DNA from: Hymenobacter persicinus
GTDB lineage: Bacteria > Bacteroidota > Bacteroidia > Cytophagales > Hymenobacteraceae
Length of the DNA stretch: 64,000 nt
Assembly (NCBI RefSeq): GCF_004167665.1
Contig: NZ_SEWE01000009.1
Coordinates: 62,001 to 126,000, forward strand
Direction: 5' to 3'
The notes below the pieces were generated by a model. It saw only the letters and a program-made list of their open reading frames with translations. It did not search any database and was not told the origin of the DNA. The position numbers and the translations under genes are program-made. Below, one piece after another: positions 25,508 to 35,052 of the stretch; within the stretch, counting starts at the first letter, position 1; every line of letters starts with the position of its first letter.

Positions 25508-28500
25508 CTACCGCACCCGCACCATGCCGGCCCCGTTGTAGGAGTGGTACTCAGCATTGTACATGGCGTCGGCGCTGACCGGGCCGAGGCGGAAGGTGCC
25601 CTTCGACACAGCCCGGGCCGCGTAGTAAAACGACTTGGGCGAAGTGGTGGCGGTGGTGAACAGATTGATCCGGTCGTCGCGCAGGTCGAGGTAGTCGGGC
25701 GTGGCCGCGTCCTTGGCCCAGCTGATGTCGCGCACGGCCCCGATGCGCGGATTCTCGATTTCCAGACCCGCGGGCAGCAGGTCGGTGATGGCCACGTTCG
25801 GCACCGAACCCGCCGCGTCGGCCGCCTGCAGCGTGATTTTCACGACCACCAGATCATTCTGCCGGAAGGTAGCCGAGCCCACGGGGTTGCCGTTGCGGTC
25901 CAGAAACTGCCGGCGCACTTTCAGGTAGGAGTCCTCCTGGCGCACGGTGTTGGTCGGCGCTACGCCCTCGGTTTCCCAGAAGTAGTAGAGGCTGCCGGTG
26001 CCGGCCGTGCGCAACGCCACCTGGCGGTTGGCCACGTTGTTGACCGTCAGGTCGGGGCCCGAGAACCGGCCGATTTCCTTGGCGTCGGCCAGCAGGGTGG
26101 CGGTGGCGGTGCTGCCGGCGTTCTGCCGGGCTACTTTGCCCAGGGCCAGCAGGGAAAAGGCGCGCTCCTGGGTGCTGAGCCAGCGGGCCGCTTTCACCTG
26201 TCGGCTCAGCAGGCGGGTGATTTTGGGCACCATCGCATTGCCGGGGTCGGCCTCGAGCAGGGCGTTGAGCTCCAGGGCCAGGTCGCGGACGGGGGAATAG
26301 AACGAGCCGTCGAAGGCGCGGCGGGCGGCGGTTTCGGTGAACGTGGTGGGCAGCAGGTCGCGGAAGCCGGTCTGGTTGCCGCCCACGGCCTGGGCCGCGG
26401 CCAGCAGGAAGCGCGAATCCTGGGCCAGCAGCTGGCGGTTGGCCTTGTAGTAATTCAGGGCCACGGCATCCTGGCGGCCGGCCAGGGCCAGCACGTACAC
26501 GGAGTAGGCAATTTCCTTTTTGGCAATGACCTTGCGGCGGGCAATCTGATTCACGTCGAAGTAATCATACTCCTCGGTTTCGCGCCGGCGGGTGCGGGCC
26601 TGCAGGTATTGCAGGGTCTTGTCGAGCGTGGACTTATTGACGTCGAAGCCGGCGCGCTGGGCTTCGAGCAGGAAGTGGGCGGCGTAGGTGGTGGCCCACC
26701 AGTTGTCGTAATCGCCGCCGGGCCAGTAGCTCAGGCTGCCGTTGTAGAGCTGCTGGGCCTCGATTTTGCGGATGGCCTCCTGCACGTTGTAGTTGGGGTT
26801 GAAGCGCGTGCCCTTAAGCTGCTTGCCCGCTTTCTGGCCCAGCGTGGCGGTCAGGTCGCCGTAGTAGAGCTGGGGGAAAGCGGCCGACACGGTTTGTTCC
26901 AGGCAGCCGTAGGGATATTGCAGCAGGTAGCGCAAGTCCTTGGCAAACTCCGTCATCGGCGAGCGGCTCACCACCAGCTGACTGCGCAGGGTGGCCGGAA
27001 TAAAGGCCGTCTTCAAGTTCAGATTCTGGACGCTGCCGCCCTTCACCACGCCCGAGCCGGATACTTTTTCCAGCGGGGAAGCTGGGCGAACGGGTATTTC
27101 GACTCGTTCATTTAATACATAAGTTGGGGTAGCTGCATCATCGTCATTCCCCGGTACATTCGGTTTTTTACGGACGTAGACGTTGATTTTGACATCAATA
27201 AATCCAGAACCTATAGCTGAAGCAGTGTAACGATAAACTATCCTTTTCTCAGCGTTAGGTTGCAACGGCCCAGAGTATATAGCCATTGCTGAAAAATGCT
27301 TGCCTGAAACTATCAAGTCGTTCTTTGGATTTTCGGCAACTCTATTTAACAACTGACTTGTTGGGCCGCCAGCATAGAAATCCAGCACTTTCCCCGTCGT
27401 ATTCGTCAGCGTCACCGGCACGTCAATCGTGTCGCCGGGGCTGAGGAAGCGGGGGAGGCTGGTGCTGATAACTACCGGGTCGGCCACGCGCATGGTTTGC
27501 TCGGCCGAGCCGAAGGCGTCGCCCTTGTAGGCCACGGCCATCACCCGCACAGCCCCGCTGAACTGCGGAATGCGGACTTTGTAGCGCACCTTGCCGCTGG
27601 CGTCGGCGCGGAGCACCCCGCTCCACTTAGCCAGCAGCTTCACCCGGCGTGAGGGCACGGGCGTGGTGCGGCGGGAGAGGTCGGCGCCGTCGCCGCCGGA
27701 GGAGCTGGTGCCCAGCTCGGGCAGCAGGAAGGGGTATACGTCGTAGGCCTGCACTTCCAGGGCGCGCTTCTGGTAGAAGTAGGCGTAAGGATCGGGCGTG
27801 CGGTAGTCCTTCATCTGCAGAATGCCCTCGTCCACCACCGCGAAGGTGACCGAAGCCCCGGGGGCGGTGCTGGCCTCGATGGTCTGCCAGGTCTGGGAGC
27901 GGCTCTGGGCGGGCACTTTCAGCGCAATGGGCAGCCGGGTACCGGGTTTTTCCACGGTCAGCGGCACGAAGCCCCGGGCCACGGTGAGCGGCAGGCGGTT
28001 GTCGGTGATTTCGCGGATGGCGGTGGCCGTCACGTAGATGTTGGGCACGTGATTCCCCCGAATTGGGATGCTTACCCGGGCCGACTTCTCGTCGGTGGTC
28101 ACGTAGAAATGGTCGAGCACCTTGTCGCGCTCCACCGTCACGAGCACGCGGCCGGCGAAGGGCGTTTTGAGCAGGAGCTTGGCCACGTCGCCGGGCTGGT
28201 ACTTCGCCTTGTCGGCCTCGATGGTGACTTCGCCCTCGTTGTTGACCTCGAAGGCGTTGCTCTGGGTGTCGCCGTAGCCGTAGGCGTAGAAGCGGCTGGC
28301 CACGTAGGTTTCGGCGCCGGGCCGGGCCACGCGCACCTCGTACTCACCCGAGGAAGCCGGGGTGAAGTTGAGCGTGGTTTCGGTGCCCACGGTGCGGGTC
28401 TGGGTCAGGATGGCCTGCTCGCGCTTCTGGGAGGTGTACTGGTAGCGGCCCCCCTGACGGGCAATGACCGTTTCCCACAGCAGCCGCACCACCTTGATCT

Positions 28501-31072
28501 GGGCGGGGGCGCTGGTAGGTTGACCTTTAGGCGTGAGGGCCACGAAGCGCAGGGCCAGCGGCTGGCGGGTGCTGACCAGCTCGGGCACGTCCTGCACCCC
28601 GAACATCACCCGCTGGGTTTGCACCTCAAACGTGGCGAGGCGGTTGACCGGCCGGCCCGATTCGTCGAAGACGGTGGCGAAGGCGGCGCCTTCCAGGGTG
28701 CCGAGGTCTTCGTAGTTGGGCACTTCGTAGGTGGCCGTGCCCTTGCCCGTGGCGTCGGTGGTGCCTTCGCGGGTGGTTTTCTCGAAGCGGTCCGAAATCG
28801 AAGTGTTTTCCTCTTCGTCGTTGTAGTTGCGGCGCTTCGTCTCGCCCGAGCTGATGCCGAACGAGTAGCCGGGGTAGTTTTTGGGGTTAAAGCGTTTTTC
28901 CTTCAGCGAGAATTCCACCTCAAACTTCCGGTCGGCGGCGGGCGGGCCAAACAGGTTCAGGGCCGTGATGTTGGCATTCACCGCCTGGCCCGGACCCACC
29001 ACGGCGGGCGCAGCCGTCACGGTTACCTTGAGGCGGTCCGGGATAAACTCCTCCACCGAGAGTTTGCGCGAGGTCAGCAGCACGTCGTTGCCGGTGAGGA
29101 CCTCCAGGGTGTAGAGGCCGGTCATGACGCTGGCGGGCAGAATAAAGCGCGACTCAAACGAGCCGTCGGCCGAAAGCTTCTTGCGCAGGCTGGCGTATTC
29201 CTTGCCCGTGGGTAGCAGCAGGCGGATTTTCACCGGTAGATTCGAAGGTGGTGCCTGCCAGCCCTCGGTGCGAATCACGGTGTTCGTCTGGATGGTGTCG
29301 CCGGGGCGGTACAGGTCCCGGTCGCCGTAGAGGAAGGCTTGGTAGCGGGCAGCGTTGCTTTGCAGGCCGCCCACCTCGAAGCGGGAGGTTTCCACCCGGC
29401 TCGTGGGCAGGTTCAGAAACGTGAAGTCGGACTCGCGCTGGGCCGTGACCATCGTCAGGCGGAAGCGGCTGGTGGCGGCCGTGCTGTCGAACACGGCCAC
29501 GCCCGCCCCGTTGGTGGTGCCGGTGCGGATAACCTGGTTGTTGGAGCTTACAAACCGCACGCTGACCCCGCTCAGGGGCTGGGCGGTGCGGATGGAGTTG
29601 GCAAAGACCAGCGTGCGGCCGGCCTTGCCCTGCTTCACAATCAGGCCGATGTCCGACACCGACACCAGCTTGCTGACCTGCAACCACTGCCGCTCGGTGT
29701 CCTGGACCTTCACAATGTAGAGCCCTTTCATCGGGCCGGTGAATTCCAGGTCCTTGAAGCTCAGGTTGAGCAGGCGCAGGCCGTTTTCCTTGGGCAGGCC
29801 GGCCACGGTGTAGGTACGCTCGGTCAGCACGTTGCCCAGGTTCTCGACGTCATAGTAGTGGTAGGACTTGTTTTCGTACTCGCCCCCGTCCCCGCCTTCT
29901 TCGCCGTCCTCCTCGTAATCGTAGCCGTACTGCTGGCCGCCGCGCAGGAGCTGCTGGATGTTGTTGGCGTAGACCTTGGCAATGGTGACTTGCACCTTCT
30001 CAACTTCGGCAATGCGCACGCCCAGGTTGCGGGTGCCCAGCGCGTCGAGGTACATGGCCTTGTCGCCGTTGGCAAAGCTCAGGCTGGGCCGCTCATCTAC
30101 GAAGGAGGCCGTTTGGGTGAAGGGCTCGGCCAGCTGCCCGCCCAAGGCCCCGCGCAGGCCGCTGCGCAAACTGAGCTGGTAGGTTTTATCCACGTCGAAG
30201 CCGCCTTTCAGCACAAAGCCGCTTTCCAGGGCTTCCACGGCGTAGTCGACGGCCGGCTCTACCGTGAGCAGGGCCGGCACGTCGGTGGCCGATACCGGCT
30301 GGTTGGTGAGCACTGTGATAACCGGGTCGCCTTCCACGATGGAGGCCACGACTTCGCGCACGAGCAGGGTTTGCTGGTCGGGCACGGCTACCTGGGCCGT
30401 CAGGGGCTGTTTGGTGGTCTGGTCGGAGCCCGCCGGGTGCAGGCCGGGCCCGATTTCGAGCGTGACTGGGGAGCCCGCGCGCACGTCCTGGGTCAGGGCC
30501 ACGCCCACCACGCTGTCGGCCTCAGCCGTCACCACTTCGAAGGCCACGGCTTTGCCATCCTGCGTGACCTTAAGCAAGGGCTGCAAATCGGCGGGCTTCA
30601 CGGCGTAGTTGAACAGCAGGTTGGCCCGCATTTCGGCCGTGCCCGCCACGCGCCGACTCTGGCTCCAGAATAGTTGGGGCTCGTGCATCTGCAGGCCGGG
30701 GGTGTGAAACCGGGTTTTGCTCAGGCTGGGCTCTTTCTTGAGGTTGAGCGAGGCCAGGGCCACCGGCCGCCACTGGGCCTGAAAAGAAGTGGCGGGCCGG
30801 AAGGGCTCGGCCGGGGAGAAGGTCAGCTCCCGGTCACTGGTCCACTTGAACTTGCCGCGTACGGCGGGCTCAAACTGCACGTACTGGAGCGTGTCCCAGC
30901 GGCTGACTTTGCCCGCCCCGATGGGCTCGTCGAAAGTGAAGGTAAGGTTCTGGTAGGGACTGATTTCTTCGCCCTCGGCGCTGGAATCAGCACTAGAGCC
31001 GGACTTGGAGCAGGCGCTCAGCACGGCCAGCAACACCAGCAGGGGCAGGCGGGATAAACGGGGAATAACCAT
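25508..31072 (-). CDS. Alpha-2-macroglobulin family lipoprotein
   Basis: A 1854-aa periplasmic protease trap of the bacterial YfhM-like type. The N-terminus is a lipoprotein signal ending LAVLSAC. MG beta-sandwich domains follow, with the A2M domain around LLAKWSGVLRADASGKV, and a thioester GCLEQ with Cys at about residue 1389 in YPYGCLEQTVSAAF. The presence of CxEQ suggests a working thioester that bonds covalently to an attacking protease. The C-terminal part has the terpenoid-cyclase-like helices and the receptor-type last domain. In many bacteria the gene precedes pbpC, and the pair is thought to guard and repair the envelope. Residues about 1228-1326 are encoded by an AT-rich patch (see separate entry). 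Confidence 0.93.
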   Translation of the reverse strand: MVIPRLSRLPLLVLLAVLSACSKSGSSADSSAEGEEISPYQNLTFTFDEPIGAGKVSRWDTLQYVQFEPAVRGKFKWTSDRELTFSPAEPFRPATSFQAQWRPVALASLNLKKEPSLSKTRFHTPGLQMHEPQLFWSQSRRVAGTAEMRANLLFNYAVKPADLQPLLKVTQDGKAVAFEVVTAEADSVVGVALTQDVRAGSPVTLEIGPGLHPAGSDQTTKQPLTAQVAVPDQQTLLVREVVASIVEGDPVITVLTNQPVSATDVPALLTVEPAVDYAVEALESGFVLKGGFDVDKTYQLSLRSGLRGALGGQLAEPFTQTASFVDERPSLSFANGDKAMYLDALGTRNLGVRIAEVEKVQVTIAKVYANNIQQLLRGGQQYGYDYEEDGEEGGDGGEYENKSYHYYDVENLGNVLTERTYTVAGLPKENGLRLLNLSFKDLEFTGPMKGLYIVKVQDTERQWLQVSKLVSVSDIGLIVKQGKAGRTLVFANSIRTAQPLSGVSVRFVSSNNQVIRTGTTNGAGVAVFDSTAATSRFRLTMVTAQRESDFTFLNLPTSRVETSRFEVGGLQSNAARYQAFLYGDRDLYRPGDTIQTNTVIRTEGWQAPPSNLPVKIRLLLPTGKEYASLRKKLSADGSFESRFILPASVMTGLYTLEVLTGNDVLLTSRKLSVEEFIPDRLKVTVTAAPAVVGPGQAVNANITALNLFGPPAADRKFEVEFSLKEKRFNPKNYPGYSFGISSGETKRRNYNDEEENTSISDRFEKTTREGTTDATGKGTATYEVPNYEDLGTLEGAAFATVFDESGRPVNRLATFEVQTQRVMFGVQDVPELVSTRQPLALRFVALTPKGQPTSAPAQIKVVRLLWETVIARQGGRYQYTSQKREQAILTQTRTVGTETTLNFTPASSGEYEVRVARPGAETYVASRFYAYGYGDTQSNAFEVNNEGEVTIEADKAKYQPGDVAKLLLKTPFAGRVLVTVERDKVLDHFYVTTDEKSARVSIPIRGNHVPNIYVTATAIREITDNRLPLTVARGFVPLTVEKPGTRLPIALKVPAQSRSQTWQTIEASTAPGASVTFAVVDEGILQMKDYRTPDPYAYFYQKRALEVQAYDVYPFLLPELGTSSSGGDGADLSRRTTPVPSRRVKLLAKWSGVLRADASGKVRYKVRIPQFSGAVRVMAVAYKGDAFGSAEQTMRVADPVVISTSLPRFLSPGDTIDVPVTLTNTTGKVLDFYAGGPTSQLLNRVAENPKNDLIVSGKHFSAMAIYSGPLQPNAEKRIVYRYTASAIGSGFIDVKINVYVRKKPNVPGNDDDAATPTYVLNERVEIPVRPASPLEKVSGSGVVKGGSVQNLNLKTAFIPATLRSQLVVSRSPMTEFAKDLRYLLQYPYGCLEQTVSAAFPQLYYGDLTATLGQKAGKQLKGTRFNPNYNVQEAIRKIEAQQLYNGSLSYWPGGDYDNWWATTYAAHFLLEAQRAGFDVNKSTLDKTLQYLQARTRRRETEEYDYFDVNQIARRKVIAKKEIAYSVYVLALAGRQDAVALNYYKANRQLLAQDSRFLLAAAQAVGGNQTGFRDLLPTTFTETAARRAFDGSFYSPVRDLALELNALLEADPGNAMVPKITRLLSRQVKAARWLSTQERAFSLLALGKVARQNAGSTATATLLADAKEIGRFSGPDLTVNNVANRQVALRTAGTGSLYYFWETEGVAPTNTVRQEDSYLKVRRQFLDRNGNPVGSATFRQNDLVVVKITLQAADAAGSVPNVAITDLLPAGLEIENPRIGAVRDISWAKDAATPDYLDLRDDRINLFTTATTSPKSFYYAARAVSKGTFRLGPVSADAMYNAEYHSYNGAGMVRVR
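27095..27390 (-). other. AT-rich patch within the macroglobulin gene
   Basis: About 290 bp inside the gene are visibly richer in A and T than either side and use codons avoided elsewhere in the window (TTA, AGA, ATA). The frame is intact and encodes NRVAENPKNDLIVSGKHF through NVPGNDDDAATPTYVL. Likely a recombined or imported segment in a surface-exposed domain. Confidence 0.65.
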
Positions 31073-31263
31073 AAGAATAAAGGGGTTAAGGGACGGCGGA
31101 AGGTATAGATAAAACGGCATGTTTGCAGCTATTTATAAAGGAGTTTGCCCGGGTAAATTCGGCTGCCAGAAGCCGTTCTGAAGCTTCTCCGGGCTTGGGC
31201 TGCCGCCAAGCATTGAACCCGGTGGGGAAAGCTCTACATTCAGGCTTCGATTCAAGTATTGCT

Positions 31264-31809
31264 ATGAAAAAACAGCTACTGTTGCCCTTGCTGCTGCTTT
31301 CCACTGGTCTGGCGGCGCAGGATATACCGGCTTCACCTTACGAGCCCTACAAAACCGCCGTCGGGATTCTGGCCAATCCGCGCCTGCTGGGCATTCAGGC
31401 CGAGCGGCGGGTGGGTCCGCACTTCGGCCTGCGCCTCGCCGCCACCCAGGTGTTCGACTACCACCAGCGCCAAAATGAGTTCAGCGCCGGTGGGCTGGGT
31501 CTGCTTACCTACTATCTGCCGGTGCGCAACTCCCGCATTGAGCCGGTGCTGGGTGTGGGCGCGGTGTATTCACTCTACCATTGGAATCTGGGCATCACAA
31601 CCAATATGCGCAATACCAAGGGCAACCTGCAGGACGTCAACCTGGGCGGGGGCGCGGGTATGAATCTGCGCTTCAGCAACGGCTTTCGGGCCGGCTTCAG
31701 CCTGCTGGCCGCCAACGGCTTCCGGGCCGAGTACGTGGAGAATGACATGCGGATCGTGGAGCGCCGGCTGCTGGTGCTGCCGGCTTTGTCGCTCGACGTG
31801 CTACTGTAG
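31264..31809 (+). CDS. Small outer-membrane beta-barrel protein
   Basis: A 181-aa exported protein. The signal peptide MKKQLLLPLLLLSTGLAAQ precedes a run of alternating strands: FGLRLAATQVFDYHQ, GGLGLLTYYLPV, RIEPVLGVGAVYSLY and ending LLVLPALSLDVLL. This looks like an 8-stranded OmpW/OmpX-type barrel. No ligand-binding motif is seen. The start at 31264 gives a proper signal; the longer frame upstream has none. Its stop overlaps the 3' end of the convergent DUF202 gene by 9 bp. Confidence 0.7.
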   Translation: MKKQLLLPLLLLSTGLAAQDIPASPYEPYKTAVGILANPRLLGIQAERRVGPHFGLRLAATQVFDYHQRQNEFSAGGLGLLTYYLPVRNSRIEPVLGVGAVYSLYHWNLGITTNMRNTKGNLQDVNLGGGAGMNLRFSNGFRAGFSLLAANGFRAEYVENDMRIVERRLLVLPALSLDVLL

Positions 31810-32079
31810 GCGCGCGGCCACGGCCGCGGCCACGTGGCGGCGCCTAGCCCGAAACCGCACCCAGCCCAGCCCGATAACGCCCAGGCCCAGGGGCAGGCAC
31901 AGCACGCCGAGCCAGACGTAGATATTCTCGTGGAAAAAGTTGATCAACGACACCCCGGCAATGAGCAGGGCCATGCCGGTGCGCAGGTAGGCCAACACGG
32001 TCCGCTCATTGGCCAGGCGGGTGCGTTCCAGGGCCAGCACGTCGCTGAGGCTGAGGTGGGAGTCAGTAGGGGAGGGCAT
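31801..32079 (-). CDS. DUF202 (YidH-like) membrane protein
   Basis: A 92-aa protein. The DUF202 signature is ALERTRLANERTVLAYLRTG at residues about 15-34, followed by two hydrophobic helices (MALLIAGVSLINFF and VWLGVLCLPLGLGVIGLGW) and a short Arg-rich cytoplasmic tail. Families with this domain (YidH/YidG, VTC-associated) are small inner-membrane proteins of unclear function. The start at 32079 places the signature at the usual distance; the frame upstream is open but unlike the family. Confidence 0.85.
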   Translation of the reverse strand: MPSPTDSHLSLSDVLALERTRLANERTVLAYLRTGMALLIAGVSLINFFHENIYVWLGVLCLPLGLGVIGLGWVRFRARRRHVAAAVAARLQ

Positions 32080-32241
32080 ACGGGAAGAGAAACGGATGAG
32101 CAGCCGTATACGCAGCCCGGGCCGCCGCGCCGGACAGAAACCACCGATAAGACCACCCGTATAGACAGCAGGGGCCGCCTGCCGGTGAGCACGGCGCCCG
32201 TCTTTTCCACCGCTGCCCCGGCAGCCTATGCGCAACCAATC

Positions 32242-32478
32242 ATGGCCGACAACAAGAAACCTACCCCCGCCGACGATACTTCCGAAGCCGTAGGCGCCAC
32301 CCGCGCCACGCCCGTGGATCCGCAAACCACCTCCCCGACCATCGACACCGAAGCCGGCGTCACGATGGGCGACGGTATTCATCACCTGCACAGCCTGAGC
32401 AAGGGCGACGAGGACTATATCAACGGCGAAACGCCCGAAGATGACAGCCGGTCGAAGCCCGGGCAGGACAAGCGCTAA
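32242..32478 (+). CDS. Hypothetical 78-aa acidic hydrophilic protein
   Basis: A small, disordered-looking protein rich in Asp, Thr, Glu and Pro (MADNKKPTPADDTSEAVGAT; GDGIHHLHSLSKGDEDYING). No signal peptide or membrane segment; no family recognised. The frame is preceded by a divergent DUF202 gene 163 bp away and closed by a hairpin terminator just past the stop, which supports a real transcription unit. Function unknown. Confidence 0.6.
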   Translation: MADNKKPTPADDTSEAVGATRATPVDPQTTSPTIDTEAGVTMGDGIHHLHSLSKGDEDYINGETPEDDSRSKPGQDKR

Positions 32479-32508
32479 GCTCTGCCTGCGCTACACCCTC
32501 AGGAAAGC

Positions 32509-32544
32509 AAAAAGCCCTGGCTACGCGAGTAGACAGGGCTTTTT
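32509..32544. terminator. Bidirectional terminator
   Basis: Arms AAAAGCCCTG and CAGGGCTTTT around a 14-nt loop, between the 78-aa gene and the convergent 46-aa gene. Confidence 0.85.
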
Positions 32545-32564
32545 CGTAGGCACGAAGTCCGTAA

Positions 32565-32705
32565 TTACGGATTCACGTGCTTCAGCTTCAGGCGACGACG
32601 CTCCTGGTTTTGCTTTACGCGGCGGTGCAGGGCTTCCACGGCGCTTTCTACGCGCGGGGCGGCTTCCGACTGGGTATTTTCGGTGTTGGTGGTCTTAGTC
32701 GACAT
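32565..32705 (-). CDS. Hypothetical 46-aa basic protein
   Basis: A very small protein. The N-terminal third is Thr/Asn/Glu-rich (MSTKTTNTENTQSEAAPRVE) and the C-terminal half is a basic helix (SAVEALHRRVKQNQERRRLK) ending LKHVNP. The ATG at 32705 lies about 17 bp after the expected start of transcription from a perfect TAnnTTTG element (32729-32736), with an A-rich leader typical of well-translated Bacteroidota genes. A terminator lies 21 bp past its stop. The C-terminal helix might bind RNA or ribosomes, but this is a guess. Confidence 0.65.
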   Translation of the reverse strand: MSTKTTNTENTQSEAAPRVESAVEALHRRVKQNQERRRLKLKHVNP

Positions 32706-32728
32706 CTTGAAAAAAATTAAGTTCTGCC

Positions 32729-32736
32729 CAAAGATA
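32729..32736 (-). promoter_or_regulatory. Promoter -7 element of the 46-aa gene
   Basis: On the minus strand TATCTTTG, a full match to the Bacteroidota consensus TAnnTTTG, 24 bp from the start codon. The -33 region is weak. Confidence 0.55.
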
Positions 32737-32768
32737 CGCTTCTTGGGCACATGAGTTAGCCTATATAG

Positions 32769-34952
32769 CTACTGCCCGGGTGAATACGTGCGCTCGGCGT
32801 GCCGCTGCACGTCTTCGGGGTAGAACAGTACTTCCTTGAAATTCTCCTCGCAGTAGAGCGCGGCCTGGTCGCGGAAGTGGGAGGAATCGGGGTGGCTGCT
32901 CTCGCCGCCGGTCAGCACCGAGCGCGCCCGCACCCGGGGCCCAAACTCGACGACGGCAATAAAGCTGTTGCCCACCGTGCCGTAGCGCTTCGTGGTGCCC
33001 GGAAAAGTGCGCGAGCCATAGGCCGCCAACGAGCCCCAGGCCGACGAGGTGAAGGCCACGGGCAAGCTGGGCTGCCGGTCGTCGTAGGTTTCCTGAATGT
33101 TGCCGGTCAGGCGCTGAAACCGGTTGACTTCGCCCCAGGGCATTTTCCAGGTGCCAAAGTCCCGGGTGAGCTCAGCCTGCACCTCGGCCAGGGCGGCCAG
33201 CTTCTCCGAAGCCGTGGTGTGGGCAATGGTGAAGTCGGTGAACGTGAGGTTGTCGAAGCGTTGGTCGGGAGTGGTGCGGGCGCGGGCCAGCTTCTGGATT
33301 TTTTCTCCCCAGTAGATGGCCAGGGTCTGAGCTACCGACGCGTTGCTGTAGCGCAAATCCCAGCGACGGAGCACGGTGCGGGCTTCCTCCACGGCCGGGG
33401 GCTGGGGGCCGGCCTGCGCCGACAGCAGGGAAGGCAGCAGCTCCTCGAAGCCGGCCAGGTACGGGTCCTTGGCGGCGGCAATGAGCGTGTCGAGCGTAAA
33501 GGCTGCCCGGTGGCGGCGCAGCACCCGCACGGCATTGAGGCCGCGGTAGTTTTCGGCGTCGGGGGCCATGTAGGCTGGGTAACGGGCTTTGTCGGGGCTG
33601 CTGCCGGGGCCGGCCACGGTGAAGGGCGTGGAGTTGCAGTTCTGAATAAAGCCGCTGGCCGGGTTGCGCACCTGCACCAGTTCGCCCACCTTGTGCAGGC
33701 CGCGCCATTCGGTGGCCGGGTTGCTGCCGTCCACGGGCCGGCTCCAGTCGAATTTCGGGTTGCGGCGGGGCATGAAATTGCCGTGCCAGTAGGCAATGGT
33801 GCCCTTGGAGTCGGCAAAAACGGTGTTGTTGGAAGCGTTGCCATTGAGCTTCATGACTTTCCGGAAGCTGGCGTAGTCGGTGGCCTTGGTGCGCAGGTAC
33901 GACTGCTCCAGGGCTTCCAGCGGCGTGTCCATCATGCGCACGGCCACCCAGTGCGCGTCGTCCTGCTGGCCCACCACCGGGCCGTGGTGGGTGCGGTAGG
34001 TGGTGAATTCGCGCCGCAGGAGCCGGCCGTCCTTGCGGTAGGCCAACGACACGGTGCCCACCTGCACCGGCCGGGTCTTGTTGCCGTAGCGGTACACGAA
34101 CTTGCCGTCCTGCTGCTCGATGGTTTCCAGGTACTCGTCCATGGAGTCGGCATTGCTGGAGGTGTGCATCCAGCCGCAGTGCTCATTGAAACCCTGATAC
34201 ACGAAAAACTGCCCCCAGGTCACGGCCCCGTAGGCATTCAGCCCCGTTTGGCTGGTCACCTGCACCTCCGGCCGGAAATAAAACGAGGTGTGCGGGTTAA
34301 TCAGCAGCAGGGCGTGGCCGGCGGCAGTGCGCTGGGGAGCAATGGCGAAACCGTTGGAGCCCGTCGGTTCCCGGTCGGGACGCTGGAAGTCGGTGTCGAG
34401 CCAGGAGCTCGACTTTTTCTGGCTGTAAAATGCCTGGAGCCGCTCCACCGACACCACGCTGATATTGCCGCCGATGCTGCCCTCGCTGAACATCAGCGGC
34501 ATCCAGGGCTGGAAGCGGCGCAGCAGCCGGGGCCGCACGGTGGGGTGGGTGTGCAGGTAGTAGTTGGTGCCGGCCGCAAAGGCATCGAGTAGCTGCCGCA
34601 TCCACTGGGGGCTTTTCTGGTAGACGCTGATGGCCTGGGTGCTGTCGAGAAACAGGCGGGCCCGCAGATCCTGGTAAAGGGCCGCCTCGCCCTCCACCTC
34701 GGCCAGCCGCCCGATGTTGACGATGTAGTTGTCTTCGACCCGGGCAAAGTCATCTTCGCACTGGGCATACAGCAGCCCAAACACGGCGTCGGCGTCAGTT
34801 TTGCCCGTAATGTGCGGCACGCCCCAGGTGTCGCGCGTGATGGTAACCTGCTGGGCCTGCTGCTGCCAGCTGGCTATTTCGGCGGCGCTGAACGCCTGGG
34901 CCCGGGTGCCGAGGGCGGCCAGGAGCAGCGTGAGGGTGCAAAGGAAGCGCAT
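32769..34952 (-). CDS. Penicillin-acylase family Ntn hydrolase
   Basis: A 727-aa periplasmic enzyme precursor. The signal peptide is MRFLCTLTLLLAALGTRAQA. The alpha part has VTITRDTWGVPHITGKTDADAVFGLLYAQCEDDF, standard for the family. The beta subunit would begin at Ser199 in TGSNGFAIAP after self-cleavage, with the conserved LLLINPHTSF behind it and NASNNTVFADSKGTIAY later. The family hydrolyses amide bonds of acyl side chains: penicillins, cephalosporin side chains, acyl-homoserine lactones and others. It is divergent from a class D beta-lactamase homologue 100 bp away. The start is chosen at the signal peptide; the longer frame is unlike the family. Confidence 0.88.
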   Translation of the reverse strand: MRFLCTLTLLLAALGTRAQAFSAAEIASWQQQAQQVTITRDTWGVPHITGKTDADAVFGLLYAQCEDDFARVEDNYIVNIGRLAEVEGEAALYQDLRARLFLDSTQAISVYQKSPQWMRQLLDAFAAGTNYYLHTHPTVRPRLLRRFQPWMPLMFSEGSIGGNISVVSVERLQAFYSQKKSSSWLDTDFQRPDREPTGSNGFAIAPQRTAAGHALLLINPHTSFYFRPEVQVTSQTGLNAYGAVTWGQFFVYQGFNEHCGWMHTSSNADSMDEYLETIEQQDGKFVYRYGNKTRPVQVGTVSLAYRKDGRLLRREFTTYRTHHGPVVGQQDDAHWVAVRMMDTPLEALEQSYLRTKATDYASFRKVMKLNGNASNNTVFADSKGTIAYWHGNFMPRRNPKFDWSRPVDGSNPATEWRGLHKVGELVQVRNPASGFIQNCNSTPFTVAGPGSSPDKARYPAYMAPDAENYRGLNAVRVLRRHRAAFTLDTLIAAAKDPYLAGFEELLPSLLSAQAGPQPPAVEEARTVLRRWDLRYSNASVAQTLAIYWGEKIQKLARARTTPDQRFDNLTFTDFTIAHTTASEKLAALAEVQAELTRDFGTWKMPWGEVNRFQRLTGNIQETYDDRQPSLPVAFTSSAWGSLAAYGSRTFPGTTKRYGTVGNSFIAVVEFGPRVRARSVLTGGESSHPDSSHFRDQAALYCEENFKEVLFYPEDVQRHAERTYSPGQ

Positions 34953-35052
34953 AGCAAGTAGCTTGGAAGTGAGGCTGCGGCACAGAGCGAGGGTCGCGGC
35001 CGGGTAGTTTCGGCCCGGACACGCCCGCAACGCTTTTTTCGTTGTGGTAGGC

